Positions 10,324 through 17,199 of a stretch of DNA of 32,804 bases are shown piece by piece. Below the pieces are notes generated by a model. The model had not been told where the DNA came from. It worked only from the letters and a program-made list of their open reading frames with translations, and ran no database searches. The translations under genes and the position numbers were made by a program. This DNA is from Helicobacter japonicus (GTDB taxonomy: Bacteria > Campylobacterota > Campylobacteria > Campylobacterales > Helicobacteraceae), in NCBI RefSeq assembly GCF_000762845.2, contig NZ_JRMQ02000016.1, positions 1-32,804 on the forward strand. The letters are read 5' to 3'. How positions within the stretch are numbered: the first letter of the stretch is position 1; each line of letters begins with the position of its first letter.

Positions 10324-11649
10324 ATGCAATATGTTTTAAAAAACAAAGACAAAGTGGTTTTGGAGTTTGAAGTAGAAACAATAAGGCACATAGAAAGAGG
10401 TGTTGAAATCTCTAAAGATATGATTAAAAATATACAACTTTTTAATATTTCTTTAGCACCAATTAATTTGGATATAAATAATCCATCTGAATCTTTAGAA
10501 TCTTTTATAAAACATAGAAAAGCTCCAAGCCATAGGCAATATGTCCAAAAGATTATAGCAAGTTATAGCAGGGGTGAAGAAAGACTTATGGATTATATTG
10601 ATGTGTCATTTGGATTGTCTCTCAATGATTCTTATTGGATTATTCCGAGTGATAAAGACTATAAATGGAGAGATTTTAATCTCTATCAACACGCTTTTAA
10701 TGAAGCTTTAGAATTAATTGCATTTGGTATAGGAATAAGCAAAATTAGTGGAATTACTTTATCGCCTGAATACACAACTAATGGAATGCTAAAGAAATGT
10801 TGGCATAAAGAGAATAATAAAATTTTTCTCTATAAAGGAGGTTCTCCTGAATCAGATGATGGAGAGGAATATGGAGGCAAAGAAGCATATAGTGAGTATT
10901 ATATGACACAAATTGCTGAAATTATGGAATTTGAACACATCAATTATGATTTAAAAATGTTTCACAATCAACTTGTAAGCACTTGCCCTATTTTTACCAA
11001 TGAAAATGAAGGCTATATACCAATTTTCTATCTCTTAGAAAAAAAAGATAGAAAACTAAAAGGTGTTGATTTAGTGGATAAACTTGAAGTAATTTATGAT
11101 AAAGATAAATTAGAAGATTTATTTCTCTTTGATGCACTCATTTGCAATATTGATAGACATTTAGGAAACTTTGGAATGATTGTAGATAATAATACAAGAA
11201 AGATTCTACGCCCTGCACCTATCTTTGATAATGGTTGTTCTATACTAAATTTACTTTATAAATCTGATTTACAAGATATTGCTAGTGTTCTACTTAGCCA
11301 AAAAAGTTATTTGGAATTTAGTTTTAATAGACAACTTAAAACTTTCGCTCAACAAAGACATATCCCAAACTTAGAAAAACTCTCTAACTTTACTTTCCAA
11401 AGACACAAAGAATTTAATTTAAGTGAGGAATGGCTAAAGCCCATAGAATCTAACATTCAACAAAGAGCAAAAATGGCTTTGAGATTTATAGAGGAAAAAT
11501 ATATAAATGTAACTGATGAAGTAGATATATCACAAATTAAAGATGAGATTCAAATAACGATAGTAAGAGATTCCACAACTGATTCTAAAAATAATAGTTC
11601 AAACAACACACAACAAGAACCCTCATTACATACAAGGAAGAGAAGATGA
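10324..11649 (+). CDS. HipA/CtkA-like serine/threonine kinase
   Basis: This 441-residue protein has the kinase core of the HipA superfamily: a catalytic loop CNIDRHLGNFG with Asp277 and Asn282, and a metal-binding segment PAPIFDNGCS with Asp302. The arrangement closely resembles CtkA, the pro-inflammatory kinase of H. pylori plasticity-zone elements (family knowledge). HipA relatives phosphorylate host or bacterial proteins such as glutamyl-tRNA synthetase; the substrate here is unknown. After residue 395 come a low-complexity Ser/Asn stretch and a basic end, TRKRR. No HipB-like antitoxin is adjacent. The gene lies one base after the coiled-coil gene, and its stop overlaps the start of the RelA/SpoT-type gene (ATGA at 11646). 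This suggests a three-gene operon. A 10-residue copy of its N-terminus recurs at 12708. Confidence 0.82.
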   Translation: MQYVLKNKDKVVLEFEVETIRHIERGVEISKDMIKNIQLFNISLAPINLDINNPSESLESFIKHRKAPSHRQYVQKIIASYSRGEERLMDYIDVSFGLSLNDSYWIIPSDKDYKWRDFNLYQHAFNEALELIAFGIGISKISGITLSPEYTTNGMLKKCWHKENNKIFLYKGGSPESDDGEEYGGKEAYSEYYMTQIAEIMEFEHINYDLKMFHNQLVSTCPIFTNENEGYIPIFYLLEKKDRKLKGVDLVDKLEVIYDKDKLEDLFLFDALICNIDRHLGNFGMIVDNNTRKILRPAPIFDNGCSILNLLYKSDLQDIASVLLSQKSYLEFSFNRQLKTFAQQRHIPNLEKLSNFTFQRHKEFNLSEEWLKPIESNIQQRAKMALRFIEEKYINVTDEVDISQIKDEIQITIVRDSTTDSKNNSSNNTQQEPSLHTRKRR

Positions 11650-12706
11650 GTGAAACTAATATTGTAACAACTAAAAAACAAGTAAGGAAAGCTGGGGAAA
11701 ATATAAGGAATAATAGAGTAAGTAATAAAGATTATAAAATTATAGCTTCTTGGAGGAGTAGTCATATTTCTATTATGACAGGTATGGTTAATGCTATCAA
11801 TAAAAAGTTAAGAGCAAATAGTTTGAAAGCTATTCTCGTTGCTAGACGCTTAAAAAGATTAAATTCTATTGAATTGAAACTCAATAGATTTCAAGATATG
11901 CAACTTGATAGAATGCAAGATATTGCTGGCGTAAGAGTAGTGTTTAAAAATTTAGAACAAGTAAAAAGATTTCAGGCATTAATGGAAAAAACTTATTTAA
12001 AGGGTAGCAGAAAATTTCAACTTCTTAATAAAAAAACAAAAAATTATATACAAAATCCAAAAAATGATGGTTATCGTTCTATTCATCAAATTTTTGAGTA
12101 TAAAGATGATTCAAAAAAATATTTGGAGCTACAAATTAGAACACAACTTCAACACTATTGGGCTACTGCAGTTGAAGTATTGGGAATGAAAACGCAAGCA
12201 AAAATTAAACAAGGGGAAGGAGAACATTATTACAAAGATTTTTTTAAATTATGCAGCGCTTTGTTTTGTATTAAAGAAAATACTCGCATTATTGAAGAAT
12301 ATACGAAACTCAATAAAAAAGAAATTTGTAAAAAAATCTCTGTGTTAGATAAAGAATATAATATTTTAGAACAACTATCGGCTCTTGCAGTTTCTAGTAA
12401 GAATATAGAAAATCAGGCAAAGTCTAATAAGCAAAATTACTATTTTCTTGTTTTGCTTAACTTAGAAACAAGCGTTTTGACGATTCAGGGCTATAAAAAA
12501 ATAGCTTTGAAGTAGCAGAGAATTTTTATAACTATCTTGAGCTAAAATCAAAACAAGATGGAAAAACTGATGTTGTTTTGATTTCACTTGATAAACTAAA
12601 GTTATTAAAAAGTGCTTATCCAAATTATTATTTAGATTCTAGTTCTTTTATAAAAGAAGTAAAAAAAGAACTCTCTGAGAATTTGAAAAATTTGGGAGAC
12701 ACATAG
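11646..12706 (+). pseudogene. RelA/SpoT-type alarmone synthetase, one frame change near its end
   Basis: The synthetase fold of the RelA/SpoT superfamily is clear: RMQDIAGVRVVF (residues 89-100, with Asp92 at the metal-binding position), NDGYRSIH (140-147, Tyr143 at the base-stacking position) and LELQIRTQLQHYWA (160-173, Glu161 at the catalytic position). No hydrolase or ACT domain is visible, so it is a small stand-alone synthetase. Such enzymes make (p)ppGpp, and toxic forms make (pp)pApp or modify tRNA. At the A7 run 12495-12501 the frame changes: as read, translation stops at 12515 after 289 residues, while one extra base restores about 63 more codons to a stop at 12706. The catalytic part is complete before the shift, so the truncated product could still be active. 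The start overlaps the kinase stop. Confidence 0.8.
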
Positions 12707-12707
12707 A

Positions 12708-12794
12708 ATGCAATATACCTTAAAGAATAAAGATAAAAGTAAGAATCACAGATTATGGTTAAAAGATATAATGCACAATAGTCTTTATATTTAG
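12708..12794 (+). pseudogene. Duplicated N-terminal scrap of the kinase gene
   Basis: A 28-codon frame starts MQYTLKNKDK, nearly the same as the kinase start at 10324 (MQYVLKNKDK), and both follow the preceding stop codon by one base. After ten residues the similarity ends and the frame soon closes. I read this as the remains of a second kinase-type gene or of a recombination event that removed the gene between the two copies. It is unlikely to encode a working product. Confidence 0.6.
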
Positions 12795-12812
12795 GGAAAG
12801 GGGGATTTATTA

Positions 12813-13628
12813 GTGCTCCAAAACGCTAGAAGTGCAGAATCAAGAAGTTTTTTAAGAGAGCTTGAATTTTCCCTTGTATTGATAGGAAATCCTAAAGCGA
12901 GAAATTATTTTTTAAAGAGTTTGGGACAAGTCAATGCTAAGCGTAGTGGTTCAAGTGATAGTGCAGGTAGCACAAGTGGCAGTTCAAATAAGCAAACAGG
13001 CGAAAAAGATACAAAAAGTGAGATTTTGGCTTATCTTAGACAAAAAGGTTATGTGCAAACAGCAAATATATGGGCAAGAGCCTTAAGTATAGATAAAGAA
13101 GATATTAATGAACTTTTAAAAATTTTACAAATAAGGCTTTTACAAGAGGGAATAGAGGGTATTTTAGAAGTTCATTTACAAGATAGAGAAATTAATTCTC
13201 CCCATATTCAATTTGTGGGTATGAATGCTCCAAAAGCAGAGGTAATTATAGCGCAGACTTTGGTAGAATTAAAATATGAAACAAGCATAGAATCTGCACT
13301 AAGTAAAAAAGACTTTAGACCTTATTATAAAATTAATCCAAAAGCAAGGTATCCAAAGCATAATGATTTAGAATCCGAAATAAAATATCGTAAAAGTATT
13401 CAAATCAAAAAGAGTGAAGAAGAGATAGAAAAGCTTATTAATACTTTTGACAAAAAACTCTCACAATTAAAGCAAACGCTAGAGAAAACAAAGAAAATTG
13501 CACTTAAGCCAAGCACTTTTGAAGCTAAACTTCAAGAAATTAGGACAAATAATACGAAATCTCTTACAAAACTTAGAGAACAAAGAATAAGATACAGAAT
13601 AAGAAGATTAAGAAGACGAGGAAGATAG
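12813..13628 (+). CDS. ICE protein with His-rich core and very basic C-terminus
   Basis: The 271-residue product is not assigned to a named family. It has a helical N-terminus, a Gly/Ser-rich linker (residues 43-62), a winged-helix-like stretch (68-110, EILAYLRQKGYVQTANIWAR), then EVHLQDREINSPHIQFVG (119-136) with His121, Asp124 and His131 in a pattern resembling the metal-binding centre of HUH relaxases. A coiled coil (195-230) leads to an extremely Arg-rich end (RIRYRIRRLRRRGR). DNA binding and processing in conjugation would fit, but the motif is only suggestive and no catalytic Tyr motif is evident. The start is GTG 12813 with GGGGG six to ten bases upstream; the region before it may be lost, because the adjacent kinase-like scrap ends just before. 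Confidence 0.6.
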   Translation: MLQNARSAESRSFLRELEFSLVLIGNPKARNYFLKSLGQVNAKRSGSSDSAGSTSGSSNKQTGEKDTKSEILAYLRQKGYVQTANIWARALSIDKEDINELLKILQIRLLQEGIEGILEVHLQDREINSPHIQFVGMNAPKAEVIIAQTLVELKYETSIESALSKKDFRPYYKINPKARYPKHNDLESEIKYRKSIQIKKSEEEIEKLINTFDKKLSQLKQTLEKTKKIALKPSTFEAKLQEIRTNNTKSLTKLREQRIRYRIRRLRRRGR

Positions 13629-13650
13629 TTTATACCTTAAAACCTGAATA

Positions 13651-13702
13651 GAGGAGTAATGAGATGTTAATCCTCTCATTTGAGAGTTTTTAAGTTTATT
13701 TT
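13651..13702 (+). terminator. Terminator-like hairpin repeat, copy 1
   Basis: CTCTCATTTGAGAG followed by TTTTT lies at 13673-13691, 43 bases after the preceding stop codon, and looks like a short Rho-independent terminator. A 32-bp block (13671-13702) recurs exactly at 14919-14950. The upstream bases GAGGA and AATGAGA (13651-13664) can pair with TCCTC and TCTCATT instead, giving an alternative fold. Confidence 0.6.
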
Positions 13703-13758
13703 TATATTATTTTTTTGCCTTTTTGTTATATTTGTAAAATTTTAAAAAGGGCAAGTTG

Positions 13759-14333
13759 ATGAATATAGAGGAAATTGTAGCGGAAGGCGTTAATAAATTT
13801 AACAACAAGTATAAAGAGTTTAGTAAAAAAAATGCAAAAGAATTTCTTTTGATTTGGAGCAAAATAAAATTGATATTAACAATGATGATTCTTTAGCAGA
13901 TAAAACCTTTTTTGCATTTTTAGCAGACTTACTTAAAGCATTTAAAAAAGATAAGCATAGTGAATTAATGGATGAACTTAAAGAGAATGAGAATCTCACA
14001 CGAGAGAAATTAAACGCAGTTTTAAAAATAGAGCTTGAAAACAATGATTCTTTGAGTAAAGAACAAAAAGAAAGCGTGAATAAAGTATTAAATGCCGATA
14101 ATGATTTTTGTGTGGAAATAGTAGGTAATAAATTTAAAGAAATTAATGATTTTTTGGGAAAAGCAAAAGAACTTGGAATGGACAAGATGGGCATACAAAG
14201 CAAGCTTGATGATTTTGCATTTTCCGCTAAAGATGTGCAAAAGATTACAATTCAAAACTTGCAAAATTCTATGCAAAACATCGTCAAAGATGTTGCAAAA
14301 AATGCAGTTAAAGCTGTATTAAAAATTAAGTAA
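13759..14333 (+). pseudogene. Small helical ICE protein, broken by an A8-tract frame change
   Basis: ATG 13759 follows AAAAAGG by eight bases and opens MNIEEIVAEGVNKFNNKYKE. At the A8 run 13825-13832 the frame changes; one extra base would join this start to the long frame that ends at 14333 (DKTFFAFLADLLKAFKKDKH onward). Restored, the protein would be about 191 residues, highly charged and mostly helical, with no motif that I recognise. As read, the downstream part could start only at TTG 13854. The stop overlaps the next gene's ATG (TAATG), so the two were translationally coupled. Confidence 0.65.
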
Positions 14334-14910
14334 TGCAGCAATATCTTTCAATTTTTTTATTTTTCTTACCCTTAGAAATTTTTGCAAATCAGATTTCATT
14401 AGATATTGCGAACGCTTTAAAAAAAGCTTCTTTACAAAGTGGTATAGATAAAAAAATGCTTTATACTCTTGCGAAGATTGAAAGTGAATTTAATCCGCAT
14501 ATTATTGCTTTTGTTAGTAAAGAGAAATTTAATATTGCTAAAGAAGCTAAGAAAAAAATTCATATTAAAAATATCCCCTATAAAAACAAATATATCGTGC
14601 AAATTAGAACCGATAAGGAGAATCTAAAGCACATTGCTTCGCAGCTAATAAAGCAGGGGTTTAGTGTTGATATGGGTTTGATGCAGATTAATTCAAGCAA
14701 TGTATCCGAGAAAGAATTGAATCATATTTTTGAGTTAGATTATAATCTTGCCAAATCAACTTCTATTCTCAAATTTTGTATTAAACAAAAAAATCACTCA
14801 AAGAATCCATAGAATGTTACAACAAGGGCTTAAGAAAGGTTACAAACTATAATTACTATGAAAAATTCAAAAGAAGTTTTATTAGAGATTTTGCAAATAT
14901 TAAAAATTAA
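14333..14910 (+). pseudogene. virB1: VirB1-like lytic transglycosylase, frameshifted near its end
   Basis: The protein begins with a signal peptide (MQQYLSIFLFFLPLEIFANQ) and carries a lysozyme-like fold: KIESEFNPH with likely catalytic Glu50, and DMGLMQINSSN. These enzymes open gaps in peptidoglycan so that a type IV secretion apparatus can be assembled, and a copy next to ICE genes is expected. At the A7 run 14787-14793 the frame changes: as read, translation stops at 14812, while one extra base continues through SIECYNKG, a conserved transglycosylase end motif, to a stop at 14910. Catalytic residues lie before the shift, but loss of the final helix would probably destabilise the fold. The insert between Glu50 and the GLMQIN motif is longer than usual. 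Confidence 0.8.
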
Positions 14911-14918
14911 ATCTTTTA

Positions 14919-14950
14919 TCCTCTCATTTGAGAGTTTTTAAGTTTATTTT
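14919..14950 (+). terminator. Terminator-like hairpin repeat, copy 2
   Basis: This is an exact 32-bp copy of the block at 13671-13702, with the same CTCTCATTTGAGAG hairpin and T tract. It lies nine bases after the restored end of the transglycosylase gene and 62 bases before the next gene. Together the two copies bracket the 13759-14910 gene pair. Confidence 0.6.
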
Positions 14951-15012
14951 AAAGTAATTATTTTATTCGTTCAATACAATGTCTCATTTTATTCACAAGG
15001 AGAATCTAAACA

Positions 15013-15936
15013 ATGCTTATTGAAAAGGCTGTTGCATTATTAAATGAGTTTGCAGAAAGCAAAAAAGATGATGAATTTAAAGAATTTGCCAACAATTTAG
15101 CTCTTTTCACCCTTAAATATAAAAATGAACACAATATCAATGATATAAAAGTCTTTGTAGATTTAGTCAAACAAAATACTAATGATAAAGATAAAGAGCA
15201 GTTAAAAAGAGCAATTTCAAGTATTTCTTTGGCAGAAGAGTGTATTCAAAATGGTTTTGTAGATTACGAGAAATTCTATATAAATTTTAGAGAATATAAG
15301 ATAGATATTGCTTCAATGCAAGAAAATATAGATGCAGAGATTTTAGAATCTAATACAGATAAAGACACTATCTCTAACGAATTATTGGAATCTTTGCAAG
15401 ATTTAGCTACTCTAAGTGAAGATTCTCAAAGCAAAAAGCAAGAAATCAAGAAATTACAAGAAGTAAAAGAAGATAATGATTTCTATATTCCTAAAGACGA
15501 AAAAATAACAAATTCAATTCATAGTCCTAGTGTTAGTGAAATGCTAAGTTTTATTAAGGATAAAGAAAATACACAATTCCCTTTTTCAAAGGAAGAAACG
15601 CTCAATAATAAATTTTTTATGTTGGATTTCAATAAGCAGTTAAAGCGTATGAGTGTGCAAGAGATTCAAAAATTGATTGATAATATAAAGGCTAAAAATG
15701 AAGCCTTAAGAAAAGAAATTGAGGAGATTGATGAGCAAAAAATTAATTTAATGAAAGAACTAAAAGGAGAGTTAATAGATAATCAAAAACTTAGCACACT
15801 GAATGAAATCAATCAAAAAGATGCAGAGCAAAGATTGGAAGAAAATAAATCTAGCATAGAGAAATCTCCTAAGCATAATATACAAAATGAAAAATTTTCA
15901 AAAGTTTTTAAAGCAACAAAAAATAGGAATAGATAA
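15013..15936 (+). CDS. Acidic coiled-coil ICE protein, unknown function
   Basis: The 307-residue protein is mostly helical and charged. Residues 1-90 may be a compact helical domain; coiled coils are likely at 130-160 and 210-275. I recognise no catalytic motif and no membrane segment. The C-terminus is basic and Asn-rich (KATKNRNR), like other proteins of this element. ATG 15013 has AAGGAG 10-15 bases upstream. The region before it follows the second hairpin repeat, so this gene may start its own transcript. The stop overlaps the next start (TAATG at 15934-15938), which points to co-expression with the interrupted membrane-protein gene. Confidence 0.7.
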   Translation: MLIEKAVALLNEFAESKKDDEFKEFANNLALFTLKYKNEHNINDIKVFVDLVKQNTNDKDKEQLKRAISSISLAEECIQNGFVDYEKFYINFREYKIDIASMQENIDAEILESNTDKDTISNELLESLQDLATLSEDSQSKKQEIKKLQEVKEDNDFYIPKDEKITNSIHSPSVSEMLSFIKDKENTQFPFSKEETLNNKFFMLDFNKQLKRMSVQEIQKLIDNIKAKNEALRKEIEEIDEQKINLMKELKGELIDNQKLSTLNEINQKDAEQRLEENKSSIEKSPKHNIQNEKFSKVFKATKNRNR

Positions 15937-16048
15937 TGAACGAAGCCATTTCAAAAGCACAATATGCTTTAAAAGCAAAAATATTCTATTTTTTATTTTC
16001 TAAACTCAATATTCTTATATTGGTTTGTGTCTATGTTTTTAGCGATAG
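15936..16048 (+). pseudogene. ICE membrane-protein gene cut by the prophage
   Basis: ATG 15936 overlaps the stop of the preceding gene. Thirty-seven codons remain, including a hydrophobic segment (FYFLFSKLNILILVCVYVF), before the frame runs into the proposed phage end at 16049. The rest of the gene is not visible on the other side of the prophage. A small VirB-type membrane component is possible from context, but the fragment is too short to name. Confidence 0.6.
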
Positions 16049-16129
16049 TGTATTCCCATGCGTAAAATCAAAGTCATTTCGTGTTTGAAATCAAAGTAAA
16101 ATCTCTCACTTTGGTTTCATATATGAAAT
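16049..16129 (-). other. Phage right end with likely transposase sites
   Basis: After the terminal TGTATTC, two sites AAAATCAAAGT (16064-16074) and GAAATCAAAGT (16087-16097) lie 23 bp apart, reading ACTTTGATTT outward on the minus strand. A third, opposite copy (ACTTTGGTTT, 16108-16117) runs into the perfect palindrome TTTCATATATGAAA (16115-16128). The same motif occurs in opposite orientation at the other phage end. Confidence 0.55.
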
Positions 16130-16311
16130 TTACAAGCTAACTTTTTATATCACTCTATATTTTTGATAGGATTTAAACTAAGCAAACTTTCGCTCTAGGA
16201 GATAGTGTGGAAATAATGAGTGAAAGGAGACAATAAATTGAGCACTTTTTCATCATTTTTTTGCATATTTGCGGGATTCTTGCCTGTGGATAAAAGGCTT
16301 TTATACCTTTT
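16130..16311. other. Short gene-free stretch between tail gene and phage end
   Basis: No convincing gene is visible. A ribosome-site-like AAAGGAGA occurs on the plus strand at about 16222, but the frame that follows runs antisense into the tail gene. If head genes were once located after the tail block, this is where they were lost. Confidence 0.4.
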
Positions 16312-17184
16312 TTATATTAAGCCCTCAATTTCAATACTCACGATGCTTCTGCCGACTTTGCTTAACACAATCTCGTGGTTTTTCAAAAAGGCAAAATTGA
16401 TAAGGGCTTCATAATTTGTAGCTATCACAAATACGACCGCCTCGCCTCTTAGCTCTGCTAATTCATAGCTCACTCTATTGAGCTCACTATCTGGGACGAT
16501 GATATTAAAGGCATTTGTGCGCTTGAAATTGCCCTTTGTGAGCTGTGTATTGCCGCTTTCATCGGTGAGCACTTTAGAAAAATCAAGCATAGAAATTGCA
16601 TTTTTATCATAAAGCGTGGTGGCAAGCTCGATTAAATCTCCACAAATAATTGAGCCTATACGCACAATGCTCGTGCCATATGCTCTAATCCTAAAATACA
16701 CATTGCGCGTAAAAGTGCTACGTTCATAATAGATATTTCGCTTAAATTTTCTGCCCCAGCTCCCAAAAAAGTATTCACTCCAGGAAGCAATATTTTGAGC
16801 ATACAGCTTGTATTCTTTACTCTCAATGACTTCTTCGGTGTAAGAATCTATCACTTCAATGCTTAAATACTTCGCCTCAAGCCCACTTATGTATAAAGCC
16901 TTTGCGCCAAAACAACCAAAAGTGAGGGAAATGCGCTCTTTTGCTTCACTTTGGGTATTGAGATAATAATCAAAACACGCCCATTCATTCGTGCTTCCCA
17001 CACGCTCCCACACGCTCTTATCATCTAATGGCTTATCTACATTATCGCTTAAAGATTGATAGATACATTTGCCATCATTGACTTTATCGCCCTTTGTGTA
17101 TGCTTCGCCTAAATTGAATCTTGTGCTGCTCTCAATGAGGTTGGATTCTATAAGAGTTATATCACCACGAGTTAAAATTTTCAT
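16312..17184 (-). CDS. Phage distal tail/tail-tip protein with carbohydrate-binding-like motif
   Basis: The 290-residue protein follows the tape measure gene by 15 bases, the usual position of distal-tail or baseplate-rim proteins in siphophages. Residues 28-60 (AYTKGDKVNDGKCIYQSLSD and a downstream Trp) resemble the small carbohydrate-binding domain GDxVxxxGxxYxS found in many phage tail-tip proteins, suggesting contact with a surface glycan. The remainder is beta-rich. AAAGGTG lies six to twelve bases before the ATG at 17184. It is the last tail gene; the hub and central fibre genes expected after it in a complete siphophage are absent. The family assignment rests on position and the short motif. 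Confidence 0.6.
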   Translation of the reverse strand: MKILTRGDITLIESNLIESSTRFNLGEAYTKGDKVNDGKCIYQSLSDNVDKPLDDKSVWERVGSTNEWACFDYYLNTQSEAKERISLTFGCFGAKALYISGLEAKYLSIEVIDSYTEEVIESKEYKLYAQNIASWSEYFFGSWGRKFKRNIYYERSTFTRNVYFRIRAYGTSIVRIGSIICGDLIELATTLYDKNAISMLDFSKVLTDESGNTQLTKGNFKRTNAFNIIVPDSELNRVSYELAELRGEAVVFVIATNYEALINFAFLKNHEIVLSKVGRSIVSIEIEGLI

Positions 17185-17199
17185 ATTGCACCTTTATTT

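Noticed and set aside
13820-14203. A 127-codon minus-strand frame
   Set aside because: It is antisense to a broken helical ICE gene, Ser/Leu/Phe-rich as shadows of Lys/Glu-rich genes are, and has no good start signal.
16220-16414. A 64-codon plus-strand frame near the phage right end
   Set aside because: Despite an AAAGGAG upstream, half of it is antisense to the tail gene, and the product resembles no family.
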